Part shown: piece after piece, positions 25,994 through 35,520 of the stretch
How the letters are laid out: each line of letters begins with the position of its first letter
How positions within the stretch are numbered: the first letter of the stretch is position 1
Program-made: the position numbers and the translations under genes
NCBI GenBank assembly: GCA_020636545.1
Contig: JACJXS010000010.1
Coordinates: 124,001-188,000, forward strand
Direction: 5' to 3'
Length of the DNA stretch: 64,000 nucleotides
DNA from: Chitinophagales bacterium
GTDB taxonomy: Bacteria; Bacteroidota; Bacteroidia; Chitinophagales; JADIYW01
The notes under the pieces: model-generated
What the model saw: the letters and a program-made list of their open reading frames with translations, nothing else
Database searches by the model: none
Told to the model about the DNA's origin: nothing

Positions 25994-27031
25994 ATGAAGA
26001 CTTTTTTCTTAGAAAATGGCAAAACTTATCCTTTAGTAGTTGCTCCAGAAACGGATAATTCCTTAGAGGGTTTGAAAAATTGGATTGCAAAAAACCATGA
26101 AGATTTAGAACAGAAACTATTGCATTATGGTGCAATTCTTTTTAGAGGATTTGACATTCAGGCACCTTTAGATTTTGAGCAAGTTGCAAAAAGTATTGAT
26201 GCTGATTTGAAAAATGATTATATGGGGACTTCTCCTCGTGATAAAAAAACTGACTTTGTATTTTCTGCTAGTGAATTGCCTCCACATTATCCAATTATGC
26301 AACATTGTGAAATGAGTTTTTTGCCTTCAGCACCAAGACGTTTGTTTTTTTATTGTCATACCGCTCCACCTTTTGGTGGCGAAACTCCAATTTGTGATTT
26401 TAGAAAAGTTTATAAAGATTTAAAAACTGAAGTGAAAAATGCTTTTGAAACTAAGGGTGTAAAACATATCAGAAATTATGCATCACCAAATACAAAAGCA
26501 AGAACAGGGTTTCAGCTAAAAAGTTGGCACGACATGTTCCATACGGATGACAAAAAAATTGTTGAAGAAAAATGCAAAGAACACGATATCATTTGCGAAT
26601 GGAAAGAAAATGAGGGCCTAAGAATGACCAACAAAAGTAATGCCTTCAAAACTCATCCAGTTACTGGAGAAAAAGCTTGGTTTAACCATACTCAAGTTTT
26701 CCATATTGATGCTGCTGCAATTGAATACGACTATATTCATAAGAGACAAAAAAGATGGGAAACTTTTAAAACTGAACTACTTTTAGAATTAATGACTTTC
26801 TATAAAAAATTAGCCACAGATTCTAATGACCAAAGTATGCATGTAACTTTTGGAGATGGCACTGAAATTCCAAAAGATTATGTGCAACATATTCAAGATG
26901 TGATTTGGGAGAATATGTCTATCTATTCTTGGCAAAAAGGAGATATTATTGCTATTGACAACTTCTCAACATCACATGGAAGATTACCCTATTATGGCGA
27001 CCGAGAAGTGATGGTCTGCTGGACTTCTTAA
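25994..27031 (+). CDS. TauD/TfdA-family Fe(II)/2-oxoglutarate dioxygenase
   Basis: A 345-residue non-heme iron oxygenase. The iron ligands are H104 and E106 (QHCEMS) and the distal H328 (STSHGRLPYYGDREV), whose following Arg binds 2-oxoglutarate. GAILFRGFDI near 46-55 and GGETPICDFRKVY near 128 are typical of the SyrP/clavaminate synthase-like branch that hydroxylates amino acids. The substrate is unknown and no peptide synthetase lies in the window. It is nine bases upstream of the BASS transporter gene. Confidence 0.9.
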   Translation: MKTFFLENGKTYPLVVAPETDNSLEGLKNWIAKNHEDLEQKLLHYGAILFRGFDIQAPLDFEQVAKSIDADLKNDYMGTSPRDKKTDFVFSASELPPHYPIMQHCEMSFLPSAPRRLFFYCHTAPPFGGETPICDFRKVYKDLKTEVKNAFETKGVKHIRNYASPNTKARTGFQLKSWHDMFHTDDKKIVEEKCKEHDIICEWKENEGLRMTNKSNAFKTHPVTGEKAWFNHTQVFHIDAAAIEYDYIHKRQKRWETFKTELLLELMTFYKKLATDSNDQSMHVTFGDGTEIPKDYVQHIQDVIWENMSIYSWQKGDIIAIDNFSTSHGRLPYYGDREVMVCWTS

Positions 27032-27040
27032 TATGCTTGA

Positions 27041-27937
27041 ATGAACGAAATAGACCAAATTCAAGTTAATTTCTCAGAGAATTTATGGGTACTCAATATT
27101 TGTTTGAGTTTTATAATGTTTAGTGTTGCTTTAGACTTAAAAGTTTCAGATTTTAAATCAATTATCCAACACCCAAAAATTGCTTTAGCAGGTATTTTCT
27201 CTCAATATATTGCTTTTCCTTTTGTTGCTTTCTTATTTATAAAAATTACTCAGCCACATCCAACAATTGCTTTAGGTTTACTGTTAGTGGTGGTTTGTCC
27301 TAGTGGTAATATTTCTAATTTTCTTACACATACTGCCAAAGGAAACATTGCATTAGCCATAAGTTTAACTGGAATTTCTACCATCTTAGCTCCAATTTCT
27401 GCTCCGTTTCTTTTTACATTTTACGCCAATATGGATAATGGTATGCAATCTATTTTAAAAAGTTTTCATATTGATTTCTTAGAGATGTTACAAAGTGTTT
27501 CTATTCTTTTATTATTTCCGATTCTATTGGCATTACTACTCAATTACAAGTTTCCAAACATTATTCTGAAAATAAAAAAAACTGTAAAAACCTTGTCTTT
27601 AATAATCTTTATTGCCTTTTTAATTTTTGCATTCAAGGCAAATTTTGAAGTCTTTAAAAAGTATGTATCTCTAGTTTTATGGGTTGTTTTCTTACTTGAT
27701 TTATTAGGATTTATCGTTGGTTTTTATGCTGGAAAATTATTTAGATTAAGCTACTCTGATTGCAAAACACTTTCTATAGAAACAGGCATACACAATGCTG
27801 GATTAGGGTTGGTTCTGATATTTAGCTTTTTTGGTGGCACGGGTGGTATGGCATTAGTTGCCGCTTGGTGGGGAATTTGGCATCTTTTTGCCGGAATGAC
27901 AATTGCTCAATATTGGAAAAGAAAAGTTGAAAACTAA
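27041..27937 (+). CDS. Bile acid:sodium symporter (BASS) family transporter
   Basis: A 298-residue inner-membrane protein with about nine hydrophobic segments. CPSGNISNFLTHTAKGN (about 86-102) matches the conserved sodium-site crossover of the family, and SIETGIHNAGLGLVLIF the second crossover. Bacterial members take up organic anions such as bile acids, pantoate or pyruvate-like compounds with sodium. It lies directly between the dioxygenase and phosphodiesterase genes with gaps of nine and zero bases, suggesting one transcript. Confidence 0.88.
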   Translation: MNEIDQIQVNFSENLWVLNICLSFIMFSVALDLKVSDFKSIIQHPKIALAGIFSQYIAFPFVAFLFIKITQPHPTIALGLLLVVVCPSGNISNFLTHTAKGNIALAISLTGISTILAPISAPFLFTFYANMDNGMQSILKSFHIDFLEMLQSVSILLLFPILLALLLNYKFPNIILKIKKTVKTLSLIIFIAFLIFAFKANFEVFKKYVSLVLWVVFLLDLLGFIVGFYAGKLFRLSYSDCKTLSIETGIHNAGLGLVLIFSFFGGTGGMALVAAWWGIWHLFAGMTIAQYWKRKVEN

Positions 27938-28441
27938 ATGATGAAAATTGGTATTATTTCGGATACGCATAGTTATTTAGACAAACAAGTTCTGCACTAT
28001 TTTAAAGATGTTGACGAAATTTGGCACGCTGGAGATATTGGCAACTTAGAAGTTACAAATTCTTTAGCTCAAGTAAAAAAACTACGTGCTGTATTTGGTA
28101 ATATTGATAATGCTGAAGCAAGAAAACAATATGCAAAATTTGAAATTTTCTCCATTGAAAATTGCAAAATACTAATCATTCATATTGCTGGTAGCTTTGG
28201 TAAGTACAACAAAGAAACACAAGATTTAATTAAAGAACATCAACCTAATATTTTAGTGTGTGGCCATTCTCATATCCTGAAAGTTGCAAATGATATTAAA
28301 TATAAATTATTATACATTAATCCTGGTGCAGCTGGAATTCATGGATTTCATAAGGTTAAAACTATTATTCGTTTTGAAATAGAAAATGGCAAACCTAAGA
28401 ATATGGAATTAATTGAATTAGGGCAAAGAGGAAAAGTCTAA
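27938..28441 (+). CDS. YfcE/MJ0936-type metallophosphodiesterase
   Basis: A 167-residue calcineurin-like phosphoesterase. Metal ligands are in GIISDTHSYL, WHAGDIGN, VFGNIDN, and LVCGHSHI near residue 109. The closing INPGAAGIHG is typical of the YfcE family. It hydrolyses phosphodiesters in vitro; the natural substrate is unknown. The start immediately follows the stop of the transporter gene; the first two codons are both ATG, so the start may be one codon later. Confidence 0.9.
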   Translation: MMKIGIISDTHSYLDKQVLHYFKDVDEIWHAGDIGNLEVTNSLAQVKKLRAVFGNIDNAEARKQYAKFEIFSIENCKILIIHIAGSFGKYNKETQDLIKEHQPNILVCGHSHILKVANDIKYKLLYINPGAAGIHGFHKVKTIIRFEIENGKPKNMELIELGQRGKV

Positions 28442-28463
28442 AACTAAACGCTATTTTTATATA

Positions 28464-29534
28464 TTACCTTTCTTCTTCAAACTTTGCTAATTTCTTTAAT
28501 GGATTACTACGCATTTCTGCATAATCTGCTCTATTATTGAAAATATCTACAGCTTTATAAATTGCATTTCTAAAAGAAATTTCATCAGCAATTCCTTTTC
28601 CTGCAATATTTTCAGCAGTTCCATGATCTGGCGAAGTTCTAACAACACTTAATCCAGCTGTAAAATTAACCCCTTCCGCTCCAGCAATATATTTAAAAGG
28701 AATCAGTCCTTGGTCGTGATACATGGCTAATATTGCATCGAATTTTCTCCAATTATCTGATGCAAAAAAACCATCTGCGGGATAAGGTCCAAATGCAATA
28801 ATATTTTGTTGGTCTCTCATTTCCTTCACTGCTGGAAAAATAATTTCCAATTCTTCTTGTCCAACTAAACCTTTATCTCCAGCATGTGGATTTAATCCAA
28901 GTACAGCAATTTTAGGTTTATCTATTCCAAAATCTTCTTGCAAAGATTTATTTATTAATTGAATTTTTCTTTGAATTTTTTCTTTAGTTATATTTTTAGC
29001 GACTTCACTAATAGGCTCATGATTAGTAACTAATCCCACTTTAATATCATCTGCAACTAAAAACATTAAATTATCTTTAGCACCAAAAAACTTCTGTAAA
29101 TATTCAGTATGCCCTGTATTATTAAACTCTGCTGATTGAATTACATTCTTATTTATCGGTGCAGTAACCAAAACATCAATATCTCCATTGTTTAGTGCCT
29201 CACAAGCTGCTTTTAAAGATAGAAATGCAAATTTTCCAGTTTCATTAGAAGGTTGTCCTGGACTAATTACAAATTCATCTTCCCAAACAGGTACGATATT
29301 AATAGAATTATTACTTAAATTTTTATAATCTTTTATTGAAGAATATTGAAACTTCTCAATATTAAGTACTTTTTTATAGAAAGAAAAAACTCTTGGATTT
29401 CCAAAAACTATTGGCGTAAATTGCTTGAACAGCCTATCATCACTAAAAGTTTTCATTATTATTTCAGGACCAACACCTGCTGCATCACCTATTGTTATTC
29501 CTACTCTTATTTTTTCTAGGTTGGGATTTGACAT
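28464..29534 (-). CDS. pdxA: 4-hydroxythreonine-4-phosphate dehydrogenase
   Basis: Oxidises 4-phosphohydroxy-threonine in pyridoxal phosphate synthesis. The metal ligands are in GHTEYLQKF, AMYHDQGLIPFK and SPDHGTAENIAGKG. It opens with VGITIGDAAGVGPEII, where family members usually have GDPAG. The length is 356. The start codon lies 50 bases inside the 3' end of the upstream aminopeptidase gene, and no later in-frame ATG precedes the first conserved strand, so the long overlap is likely real and the genes are coupled. Confidence 0.94.
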   Translation of the reverse strand: MSNPNLEKIRVGITIGDAAGVGPEIIMKTFSDDRLFKQFTPIVFGNPRVFSFYKKVLNIEKFQYSSIKDYKNLSNNSINIVPVWEDEFVISPGQPSNETGKFAFLSLKAACEALNNGDIDVLVTAPINKNVIQSAEFNNTGHTEYLQKFFGAKDNLMFLVADDIKVGLVTNHEPISEVAKNITKEKIQRKIQLINKSLQEDFGIDKPKIAVLGLNPHAGDKGLVGQEELEIIFPAVKEMRDQQNIIAFGPYPADGFFASDNWRKFDAILAMYHDQGLIPFKYIAGAEGVNFTAGLSVVRTSPDHGTAENIAGKGIADEISFRNAIYKAVDIFNNRADYAEMRSNPLKKLAKFEEER

Positions 29535-30966
29535 TTCTAATTTGTTTTTGTTGTTTGCTTAAATTTTTTACAAATTTACATAATAATCTGACACCATAAG
29601 CTGTTGCATGAATTCCTCTGTAATTATATCTTGAAGTTACAAAGGCTGGCGATAAATCAATATGTAGCCATGAATAATCTGTAAAATGTTCTAAAAATTT
29701 ACCCGCAGTAATAGCTCCTGCTTCGGCTCCTCCTATATTTTTTATATCTGCAATCTCAGAATCTAAATAAGATTTATAATCGTCCCAAAGAGGAAAATAA
29801 ACGATCTTCTCATCAGTTTTATAGGCAACTTTTTCAAGTTTTTTTCTAATTTTTTTATCTGCATTACCCATTACGACAGCGGCTTCTTTACCCACTGCTC
29901 GAATGGCAGCACCTGTTAATGTCGCTAAATCAATAACTAATTCTGGTTTTAATCTTTTTGCATAATGCAAGGCATCTGCTAAAATCAATCGACCTTCAGC
30001 ATCTGTATTCATCACTTCTACAGTTGTACCATCATACATAGTTATTACATCTCCTGGACAAATAGATTTATCGTTGATTTTATTTTCTACTGTTGGAAAT
30101 AAACCTATTACATAATAAGGCAAATTCAACTTTGAAATTGCCAATATTGCTCCCAAAACAGTTGCAGAACCCGCCATATCACATTTCATCAAATCCATAC
30201 TATTTGGTGTGGGCTTGATAGACAACCCTCCAGTATCGTACATTACCCCTTTCCCAACTAAAACCAATGGTTGTTTATTGATAGCATTAGTTGGTTTATA
30301 TTCCAAAATATGAAAAAAAGCAGGATTTTCACTTCCTCGATTTACTGCTAAAATTCCACCCATTTTCTCTTTAGTAATTTTTTCTTGATTCCAATAAGTA
30401 TATCTTACATTAGATTTTGTAAATATTTTTTTTATTTCTGCATTGTATTGTGTTGTAGTCATAAAGTTTTGTGGCTCATTGACTAAATTCTTAGTTAACC
30501 GAACTGACTCTTGAAGTATATTTAATTCTTGCAAGTCTGCTTTAGACAGAAGTTGATTGTCAACAAAAATTTCTACCAATTCCTTTTTGTTTTTTTTATA
30601 TTTATCAAAAATATACTGAGAAAGTAGCAAACCCTCTAAAAAAGCCTTTATAAACTTAGGTTCTATTGTAGTTATACTTTGAACAAAAACACTTTTTTCT
30701 TTCTTAGTTTGAAGTTCTTGATATATTTGATGAGCATCTCTCCTTAACTTTTCTTTTGTTTGGGCATTAGTTTTTTCAGTTTTGAAAACATATAGAATGT
30801 AATTTTTATTTAATGCCTGAATAAGTATAGGATTTTGATTTTCTTCTATTTTTTTCTGTACGATTACTGCTTCTTCTTTTTCTAAAAAAGCTAAGTAATC
30901 ATCTTGCAACGCGTCAATAATAATAATTTGATTGTCGGTATCTATATTTTTATTTACTCTTAGCAT
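29485..30966 (-). CDS. pepA: Leucyl aminopeptidase, peptidase family M17
   Basis: A 493-residue two-metal exopeptidase, normally a cytoplasmic hexamer. The M17 signature NTDAEGRLILADAL is present. Metal and catalytic residues are in LVGKGVMYDTGGLSIKP, and KCDMAGSATVLGA follows. The less conserved N-terminal domain (about 1-150) is as usual. The basic C-terminal tail (QKQIRNVKSQPRKNKSRNN) is encoded in the 50-base overlap with pdxA and looks like a late extension caused by that overlap. Some M17 proteins also bind DNA. Confidence 0.94.
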   Translation of the reverse strand: MLRVNKNIDTDNQIIIIDALQDDYLAFLEKEEAVIVQKKIEENQNPILIQALNKNYILYVFKTEKTNAQTKEKLRRDAHQIYQELQTKKEKSVFVQSITTIEPKFIKAFLEGLLLSQYIFDKYKKNKKELVEIFVDNQLLSKADLQELNILQESVRLTKNLVNEPQNFMTTTQYNAEIKKIFTKSNVRYTYWNQEKITKEKMGGILAVNRGSENPAFFHILEYKPTNAINKQPLVLVGKGVMYDTGGLSIKPTPNSMDLMKCDMAGSATVLGAILAISKLNLPYYVIGLFPTVENKINDKSICPGDVITMYDGTTVEVMNTDAEGRLILADALHYAKRLKPELVIDLATLTGAAIRAVGKEAAVVMGNADKKIRKKLEKVAYKTDEKIVYFPLWDDYKSYLDSEIADIKNIGGAEAGAITAGKFLEHFTDYSWLHIDLSPAFVTSRYNYRGIHATAYGVRLLCKFVKNLSKQQKQIRNVKSQPRKNKSRNNNR

Positions 30967-31275
30967 ACTAATATTTTTATTTTTATATAAAAATAGAAAA
31001 AATAAACTCTATTTTAATAATGATAATTGAAATTCAATTGCAATAAATTATAAATTTCATTGAGTATAAAGATACGATAATGAATGAAGTAATTAAAATA
31101 AATTATAGCTCAAATTGTTGTGTAGCAATATGATTTTTGTTATCCTAAAATAATATTATAATAAAAATTAAATATATTTATTTTAAATTAGTACTAAATA
31201 TTCTTTTGTACGGATAAATTATTGCTTATATTCGTTCTTATAATAATTATATTTTTTCAACATGAATACTGGTAA

Positions 31276-31293
31276 TGTTTCAAAGTTAGTGAT
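31276..31293 (+). repeat. First copy of an 18-bp IS-end motif
   Basis: TGTTTCAAAGTTAGTGAT is repeated exactly at 31432-31449, inside the transposase ORF (codons for CFKVSD). The first copy lies in an IS1-like left-end context. Confidence 0.85.
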
Positions 31294-31350
31294 GGTGTTA
31301 TTTTATAAATATAAATACTTGTAAATCAATACATAATCATAAAATTATAA

Positions 31351-31381
31351 AAAAGACGGATACTATGTTGTATCCGTTTTT
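31351..31381. terminator. Strong hairpin upstream of the transposase
   Basis: ACGGATAC-TATGTT-GTATCCGT (8-bp perfect stem) is flanked by A-rich sequence on the left and TTTTG on the right, so it could end transcription on either strand. It may shield the transposase from outside transcription, as in several IS elements; that role is inferred. Confidence 0.65.
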
Positions 31382-31410
31382 GTATTTTAAAATGTCTTAA
31401 AACAACTACA

Positions 31411-32109
31411 ATGATAAAAAACAGTACCTCGTGTTTCAAAGTTAGTGATAGCTTTTTATGTCCTTATTGTAAAAGCAAAGAAATTATCAAAAATGGCAGG
31501 ACAAAAAATGGTAAGCAACAGTATTTTTGCAAAAAATGTGATAAAAGATTTATAGATTATTATACATACAATGCTTATTATCCCACGACCAACGAAACTA
31601 TCATCACATTAACCAAGGAAGGTCTGGGTATTCGCAGTACGGCACGGGTCTTACAAATCTCACCAACCACCTTACTAAAACGCATCATTACCATTGCCAA
31701 AAATATCCCACAACCGACAATAAGCAAATACAAAATTTATAAAGTAGATGAAATCAGAACATTTGTAAAGTGCAAGAGTCAATTAATATGGATAGTCTAT
31801 GCTTTGAAAAGAGCAACAAAGTCTGTTGTGAGCTTTTATGTAGGTTTGCGAACAAACAAAACCTTAAACGTTGTTTTAAAAACGCTACATTTTGGAGAAG
31901 CGAAATGCATTTTTACCGACGGACTTAGAAATTATCAATACCTTATTCCAAGCTCTGTACACAGCGTAAAACGCTATGGTACTAATCATATCGAAAGAAA
32001 AAATCTTACTTTAAGAACACATTTAAAAAGGCTGAACCAGAGGACGATTTGTTTTTCGAGGAGTCTTTTGGTATTGTTGTCGGTATTGAGCATTTATTTT
32101 TGGATATGA
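31411..32109 (+). CDS. IS1-family transposase (single-frame type)
   Basis: A 232-residue transposase. The N-terminal zinc finger CPYCKSKEIIKNG..YFCKKC (about residues 17-43) and a helix-turn-helix (GLGIRSTARVLQISPTTLLKRI) match InsA. The DDE part matches InsB: Asp in KVDEIRTF, Asp in CIFTDGLRNYQ, Glu in THIERKNLTLRTHLKRL. A single frame carries both halves, unlike IS1 of E. coli with its programmed frameshift. The first ~15 residues (MIKNSTSCFKVSDSF) contain the duplicated end motif, so the native start may be altered. The C-terminus looks complete. Confidence 0.85.
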   Translation: MIKNSTSCFKVSDSFLCPYCKSKEIIKNGRTKNGKQQYFCKKCDKRFIDYYTYNAYYPTTNETIITLTKEGLGIRSTARVLQISPTTLLKRIITIAKNIPQPTISKYKIYKVDEIRTFVKCKSQLIWIVYALKRATKSVVSFYVGLRTNKTLNVVLKTLHFGEAKCIFTDGLRNYQYLIPSSVHSVKRYGTNHIERKNLTLRTHLKRLNQRTICFSRSLLVLLSVLSIYFWI

Positions 32110-32549
32110 AGAAGTTCCCCCACTTTCCCCTGCTTTCGCAAGTTCAATGTCATTAAGTTAAGGGAAATAAACAGTTGCTAATAAGATTGGTGTAAAAATA
32201 ATTGTGTAAATAATTCCATTTGTATAAAAAAACAGATGGCAATAATATCCCCGCTCTTTCAAGTTTAGCAAAGCGTAACTTGTGAAAATAAATAAAGCAA
32301 GTTTGCAACTTGCTAAAACCAAAACAGTATATCACTTTTTCTAATAAATTTGTACTTTAATTGATGCATATACTGAAAAAAAGGACAGCGAAAACTATCC
32401 TTTTTTTGACGACTTGTTTTTTTTGATTGATGAAAGAACGACAATCTGAATAACAGATAGTTACAAAAACAGAAAACTCAATATTCATCTTTATCGGACA
32501 TTAATGTTTCTATTTATCTTATTTTTCATACTTTTGTATCAAAAATAAG
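32110..32549. other. Gene-poor stretch downstream of the transposase
   Basis: No credible coding frame was seen in 440 bases. It contains a short palindrome GCAAGTT-TGC-AACTTGC near 32299-32315, a terminator-like hairpin (32376-32407), and the promoter of the next gene (TACTTTTG, ending 13 bases before its ATG). No right inverted repeat of the IS was recognised. Confidence 0.6.
32376..32407. terminator. Bidirectional terminator-like hairpin
   Basis: AAAAAAAGGA and TCCTTTTTTT flank the segment CAGCGAAAACTA, giving a 10-bp stem with A and T tails that would function on both strands. It separates the IS region from the secreted-protein gene. Confidence 0.65.
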
Positions 32550-33113
32550 ATGAAAAAAATTAGTTTAATCTTTTTGACATTGCTTACCGTTTTAGTTGAG
32601 GCACAAGAGTGTCCAGAATTTAATAACAGCATCGCATTATTAAAATCAGATAATATGATGGCTGACTTAGAAGAAGCAAATGCTACTCTAACACAAAAAA
32701 GACAAGGTCTTTATGGAGGTTGGAACAACTTAATCAAATTATCGGGTAAGACATCTGGAATTATTCTAAAATCATCTGAAACTATTTTCGTATTCAAACC
32801 ACTAAATGATAATATTAAACCTAATCAACAAATTAAATTATTTCAATTTGAAGAGGAAAAAAAATCTAGAGCTTTAGAAACTGGAGGCACGAATATATTT
32901 GGTGGTTCAAAAGACAAAAAATCTCAGGATACTAGTATTCCTTTAAAATTTGAAAAGACAGAAAATGGATGTTATAAAATTACTATTGGTAAAGAATTAA
33001 CAACAGGGGAATACGCATTTAGTTTAGGAGAAAATGCGTCAGTTCAAGGGCAGTCATCTGGGTATGGACAAACATCTCGCGGACAATTATGGTATGGTTT
33101 TACTATAAAATAA
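32550..33113 (+). CDS. Secreted protein of unknown function
   Basis: 187 residues. An N-terminal signal peptide (MKKISLIFLTLLTVLVEAQ) is followed by ECPEFNN. The mature part is soluble, has one more Cys (in ENGCYKITIG), and ends with a Gly/Ser/Gln-rich stretch (SVQGQSSGYGQTS) before a beta-like WYGFTIK. The TTGEYAF segment and hydrophobic/polar alternation suggest a small beta-sandwich. I do not recognise the family. A TACTTTTG promoter box lies 13 bases before the ATG. It stands alone beside the IS. Confidence 0.75.
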   Translation: MKKISLIFLTLLTVLVEAQECPEFNNSIALLKSDNMMADLEEANATLTQKRQGLYGGWNNLIKLSGKTSGIILKSSETIFVFKPLNDNIKPNQQIKLFQFEEEKKSRALETGGTNIFGGSKDKKSQDTSIPLKFEKTENGCYKITIGKELTTGEYAFSLGENASVQGQSSGYGQTSRGQLWYGFTIK

Positions 33114-33366
33114 TTTAATTCAAGATATCAAGCAAAAAAAGCAGAACGCATAGATATATACTTTAGCTTCTTGTTTATTCCTTTACTTTCATAAGATACA
33201 TTTCGTTAATCTTGCAAAAGTGGCAAATATCAGCGTTTTTGTATATGCAAAAAAGTCTTGATTCTTGATTCTATAAATCTTACTCCACAAAAAGCATAAA
33301 CAAGCACATTAAATAAGTATAAACCTTATAATGAACAATAAAATTGTCTTAATTTCACAATTGATT

Positions 33367-34527
33367 ATGAAATTAGAAAAAACACCAACTATTGGGGTTA
33401 TTGGCGGAGGACAACTTGGAAAAATGTTGATTCAAAAAGCAATGCAATGGTCTGTCCCAATTATTATTTTAGACAAAGGTAAAGATTGTGTTGCCTCTAA
33501 TTATGCCCAGCAACATATTGTAAAAGATATTAAAAATGCAGATGCTATTCAAGAATTATCTGATCAAGTAGATGTGGTAACCATCGAAATTGAACATACA
33601 AATGCTGACAAACTAATTGAATTGCACAATCAAGGAAAAACTATTATTCCTAATCCTTATGTATTAAAAACTATTCAAGATAAAGGAACTCAAAAGGTAT
33701 TTTATCAAGAAAACAATATTCCAACGGCTCCGTTTTTTCTAGCAGAAAACAAAAGTGAATTGCTAGAGAAATTAAACTCTTTTGACCTTGAAAAAGTTGT
33801 CGTTAAATCCAGAACAGGAGGTTACGATGGCAAAGGCGTTTATATTAATAGTAAGAAAAATATTCTAGACAATATCGATATTATTCCTTTTGATGGTTCA
33901 ATGATGATAGAAGCTCATGTTCCTTTCAAAAAAGAATTAGCCGTTCTTGCTGCACAAGACATTCACGGAAATATTGTTAGTTACCCTACTATAGAAATGG
34001 AGTTTGACCCGAAAAGCAATCTAGTAAATTTCTTATTTTCTCCTGCAAACATTCCTATTCATATCGAAGAAAAAGCAGCATTAATAGCCAAACAATGTTT
34101 ATCCTCTTTTAATAGTGTTGGTTTATTTGCGATAGAGTTATTTCTTACGGAAGACGACCAATTGTTAGTGAACGAAATAGCTCCTCGTCCACATAATTCA
34201 GCACATCATACTATTGAAGGATTTTACACTTCTCAATATGAGCAATTGCTTCGTGTTTTACTAGGATTTCCATTAGGCAATACACAATATAAAATGCCAA
34301 GTGCAATGTTGAATATTGTAGCTTCTGAAACTCAAAGTGGTCATTATGTACTGAAATATTTCAAAGAATTATCTGCAATAAAAGGTGTTTATGTTCATCT
34401 ATATGGTAAAGAATTTGCCAAACCTAATCGAAAATTAGGTCATATAACTATTTGTCTGCCATCAATAGAAGAAGTAATGAAAACAGCCTATCAAATTAAA
34501 AACTTATTAGAAATAGAAATTATATAA
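33367..34527 (+). CDS. purK: 5-(carboxyamino)imidazole ribonucleotide synthase
   Basis: ATP-grasp enzyme that carboxylates AIR in purine synthesis. The start at 33367 (MKLEKTPTIGVIGGGQLGKM) puts the Rossmann-like nucleotide loop near the N-terminus as in the family. The frame is open from 33331 (12 more residues) but without family support. ATP-grasp features include VVKSRTGGYDGKGVY (about 145-160) and LLVNEIAPRPHNSAHHTIEG (about 265-285), the PurK fingerprint. The length is 386. purE is not in the window. The downstream SDR gene follows by nine bases. Confidence 0.94.
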   Translation: MKLEKTPTIGVIGGGQLGKMLIQKAMQWSVPIIILDKGKDCVASNYAQQHIVKDIKNADAIQELSDQVDVVTIEIEHTNADKLIELHNQGKTIIPNPYVLKTIQDKGTQKVFYQENNIPTAPFFLAENKSELLEKLNSFDLEKVVVKSRTGGYDGKGVYINSKKNILDNIDIIPFDGSMMIEAHVPFKKELAVLAAQDIHGNIVSYPTIEMEFDPKSNLVNFLFSPANIPIHIEEKAALIAKQCLSSFNSVGLFAIELFLTEDDQLLVNEIAPRPHNSAHHTIEGFYTSQYEQLLRVLLGFPLGNTQYKMPSAMLNIVASETQSGHYVLKYFKELSAIKGVYVHLYGKEFAKPNRKLGHITICLPSIEEVMKTAYQIKNLLEIEII

Positions 34528-34536
34528 ATAGATATT

Positions 34537-35520
34537 TTGGTTTTAGTAACAGGTGCATCAGGTTTTTTAGGTGGTGAATTAGTCAAGAAATTAGTTGCCA
34601 ATGGAGAATCTGTTCGAATTATCAGGAGAAATAATTCAGATTTAGCACATTTAAAATCTATAATTGATAAAATTGAAGTTAAAGAAGCTGATATTCTAGA
34701 TGTATCTGCATTAGAAGATGCCTTTGAAAATATAGACCAAGTTTATCACACTGCTGCTATTATTTCATTCAACAAACAAAATATAGCTCAAATGTACAAA
34801 ACGAACATTGAAGGCACAGCAAATGTGGTCAATGTGGCATTGAGTTCAAATTTAAAGAAACTAATTCATATCAGTTCTATTGCTGCTATTGGTGGCAAGC
34901 CAAACGAGTTGATTACAGAAGAAACAAAATGGGAAGACAATGAGTGGACTTCAAATTATGGAATCACAAAACAAATGGCAGAAAGACAAATATTTCGTGG
35001 TATTGAAGAGGGCTTAGAAGCAACAATAATTAACCCAGGAATAATTGTTGGGATTGGACACGATGAAAACAAATCAACGTTGAATTTATTAAATCGAATT
35101 TCTCACCAGAAAATGCCTTTTTATACAAACGGAACAAATGGATTTGTAGATATTGATGATGTCGTAAATATTAGTATCCAATTAATGCAAGGCAATTATA
35201 ATAAAGAAAAATTTATTGCGATTAGTGAAAATTGGAGCTTTAAGCAATATTTTGAATCTATAGCAAGAGCTTTGGGCGTACCTGCACCTAAAAGAGCATT
35301 AAATACTTGGACTTCTAGTATATTTTACAATGGAGATGCCCTTTTAAGTTTTTTAAATCCAAATAGAAAACGTTCCTTTACAAAAGAAAATGCAAAAATT
35401 GCTATGGAGCAATTTTCTTATTCCAATCAAAAAGTAAAAAATGCATTGAATTATAATTTCACTCCAATGCAAGAAACTATTCATAAAATAGTCAAAAAAT
35501 ATCAAGATGGAAACAAGTAA
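34537..35520 (+). CDS. NAD(P)-dependent extended SDR (epimerase/reductase), TTG start
   Basis: A 327-residue extended short-chain dehydrogenase. The cofactor loop VTGASGFLGG is at residues 4-13. ISSIAAIGG and the active-site YGITKQMAE (Tyr-x-x-x-Lys) follow, with INPGIIVGIG after. Members act on nucleotide sugars, sterols or dihydroflavonol-like ketones; the substrate is unknown. The purK stop lies in the same frame nine bases upstream, so the only usual start codon is the TTG at 34537. The 3' end overlaps the heme A synthase gene by 14 bases. Confidence 0.88.
   Translation: MVLVTGASGFLGGELVKKLVANGESVRIIRRNNSDLAHLKSIIDKIEVKEADILDVSALEDAFENIDQVYHTAAIISFNKQNIAQMYKTNIEGTANVVNVALSSNLKKLIHISSIAAIGGKPNELITEETKWEDNEWTSNYGITKQMAERQIFRGIEEGLEATIINPGIIVGIGHDENKSTLNLLNRISHQKMPFYTNGTNGFVDIDDVVNISIQLMQGNYNKEKFIAISENWSFKQYFESIARALGVPAPKRALNTWTSSIFYNGDALLSFLNPNRKRSFTKENAKIAMEQFSYSNQKVKNALNYNFTPMQETIHKIVKKYQDGNK

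Larger units (their letters stand above)
30967..31410. other. Non-coding stretch upstream of the IS1-type transposase
   Basis: These 444 AT-rich bases hold no credible gene. They contain an IS1-end-like motif (31271-31293), a strong hairpin (31356-31377) and the pepA promoter region at the left. An 18-residue ORF over the end motif is judged to be chance. Confidence 0.6.
31271..32109 (+). mobile_element. IS1-family insertion sequence, right end not found
   Basis: Starts at GGTAATGTTTCAAAGTTAG, which resembles the IS1 left end (GGTGATGCTGCCAACTTAC). It ends at the transposase stop, because no matching inverted repeat was found downstream to 32549. No target duplication was seen. The 156-base separation between two copies of an 18-bp left-end motif is odd and suggests a composite or rearranged left side. 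Confidence 0.5.

Noticed and set aside
31262..31324. 18-residue ORF upstream of the transposase as a gene
   Set aside because: It lies over the IS end motif, has no family resemblance and can be chance.
32110..32335. Right inverted repeat of the IS1-type element, and a minus-strand ORF
   Set aside because: No sequence complementary to the left end was found, and the ORF has no protein-like pattern.
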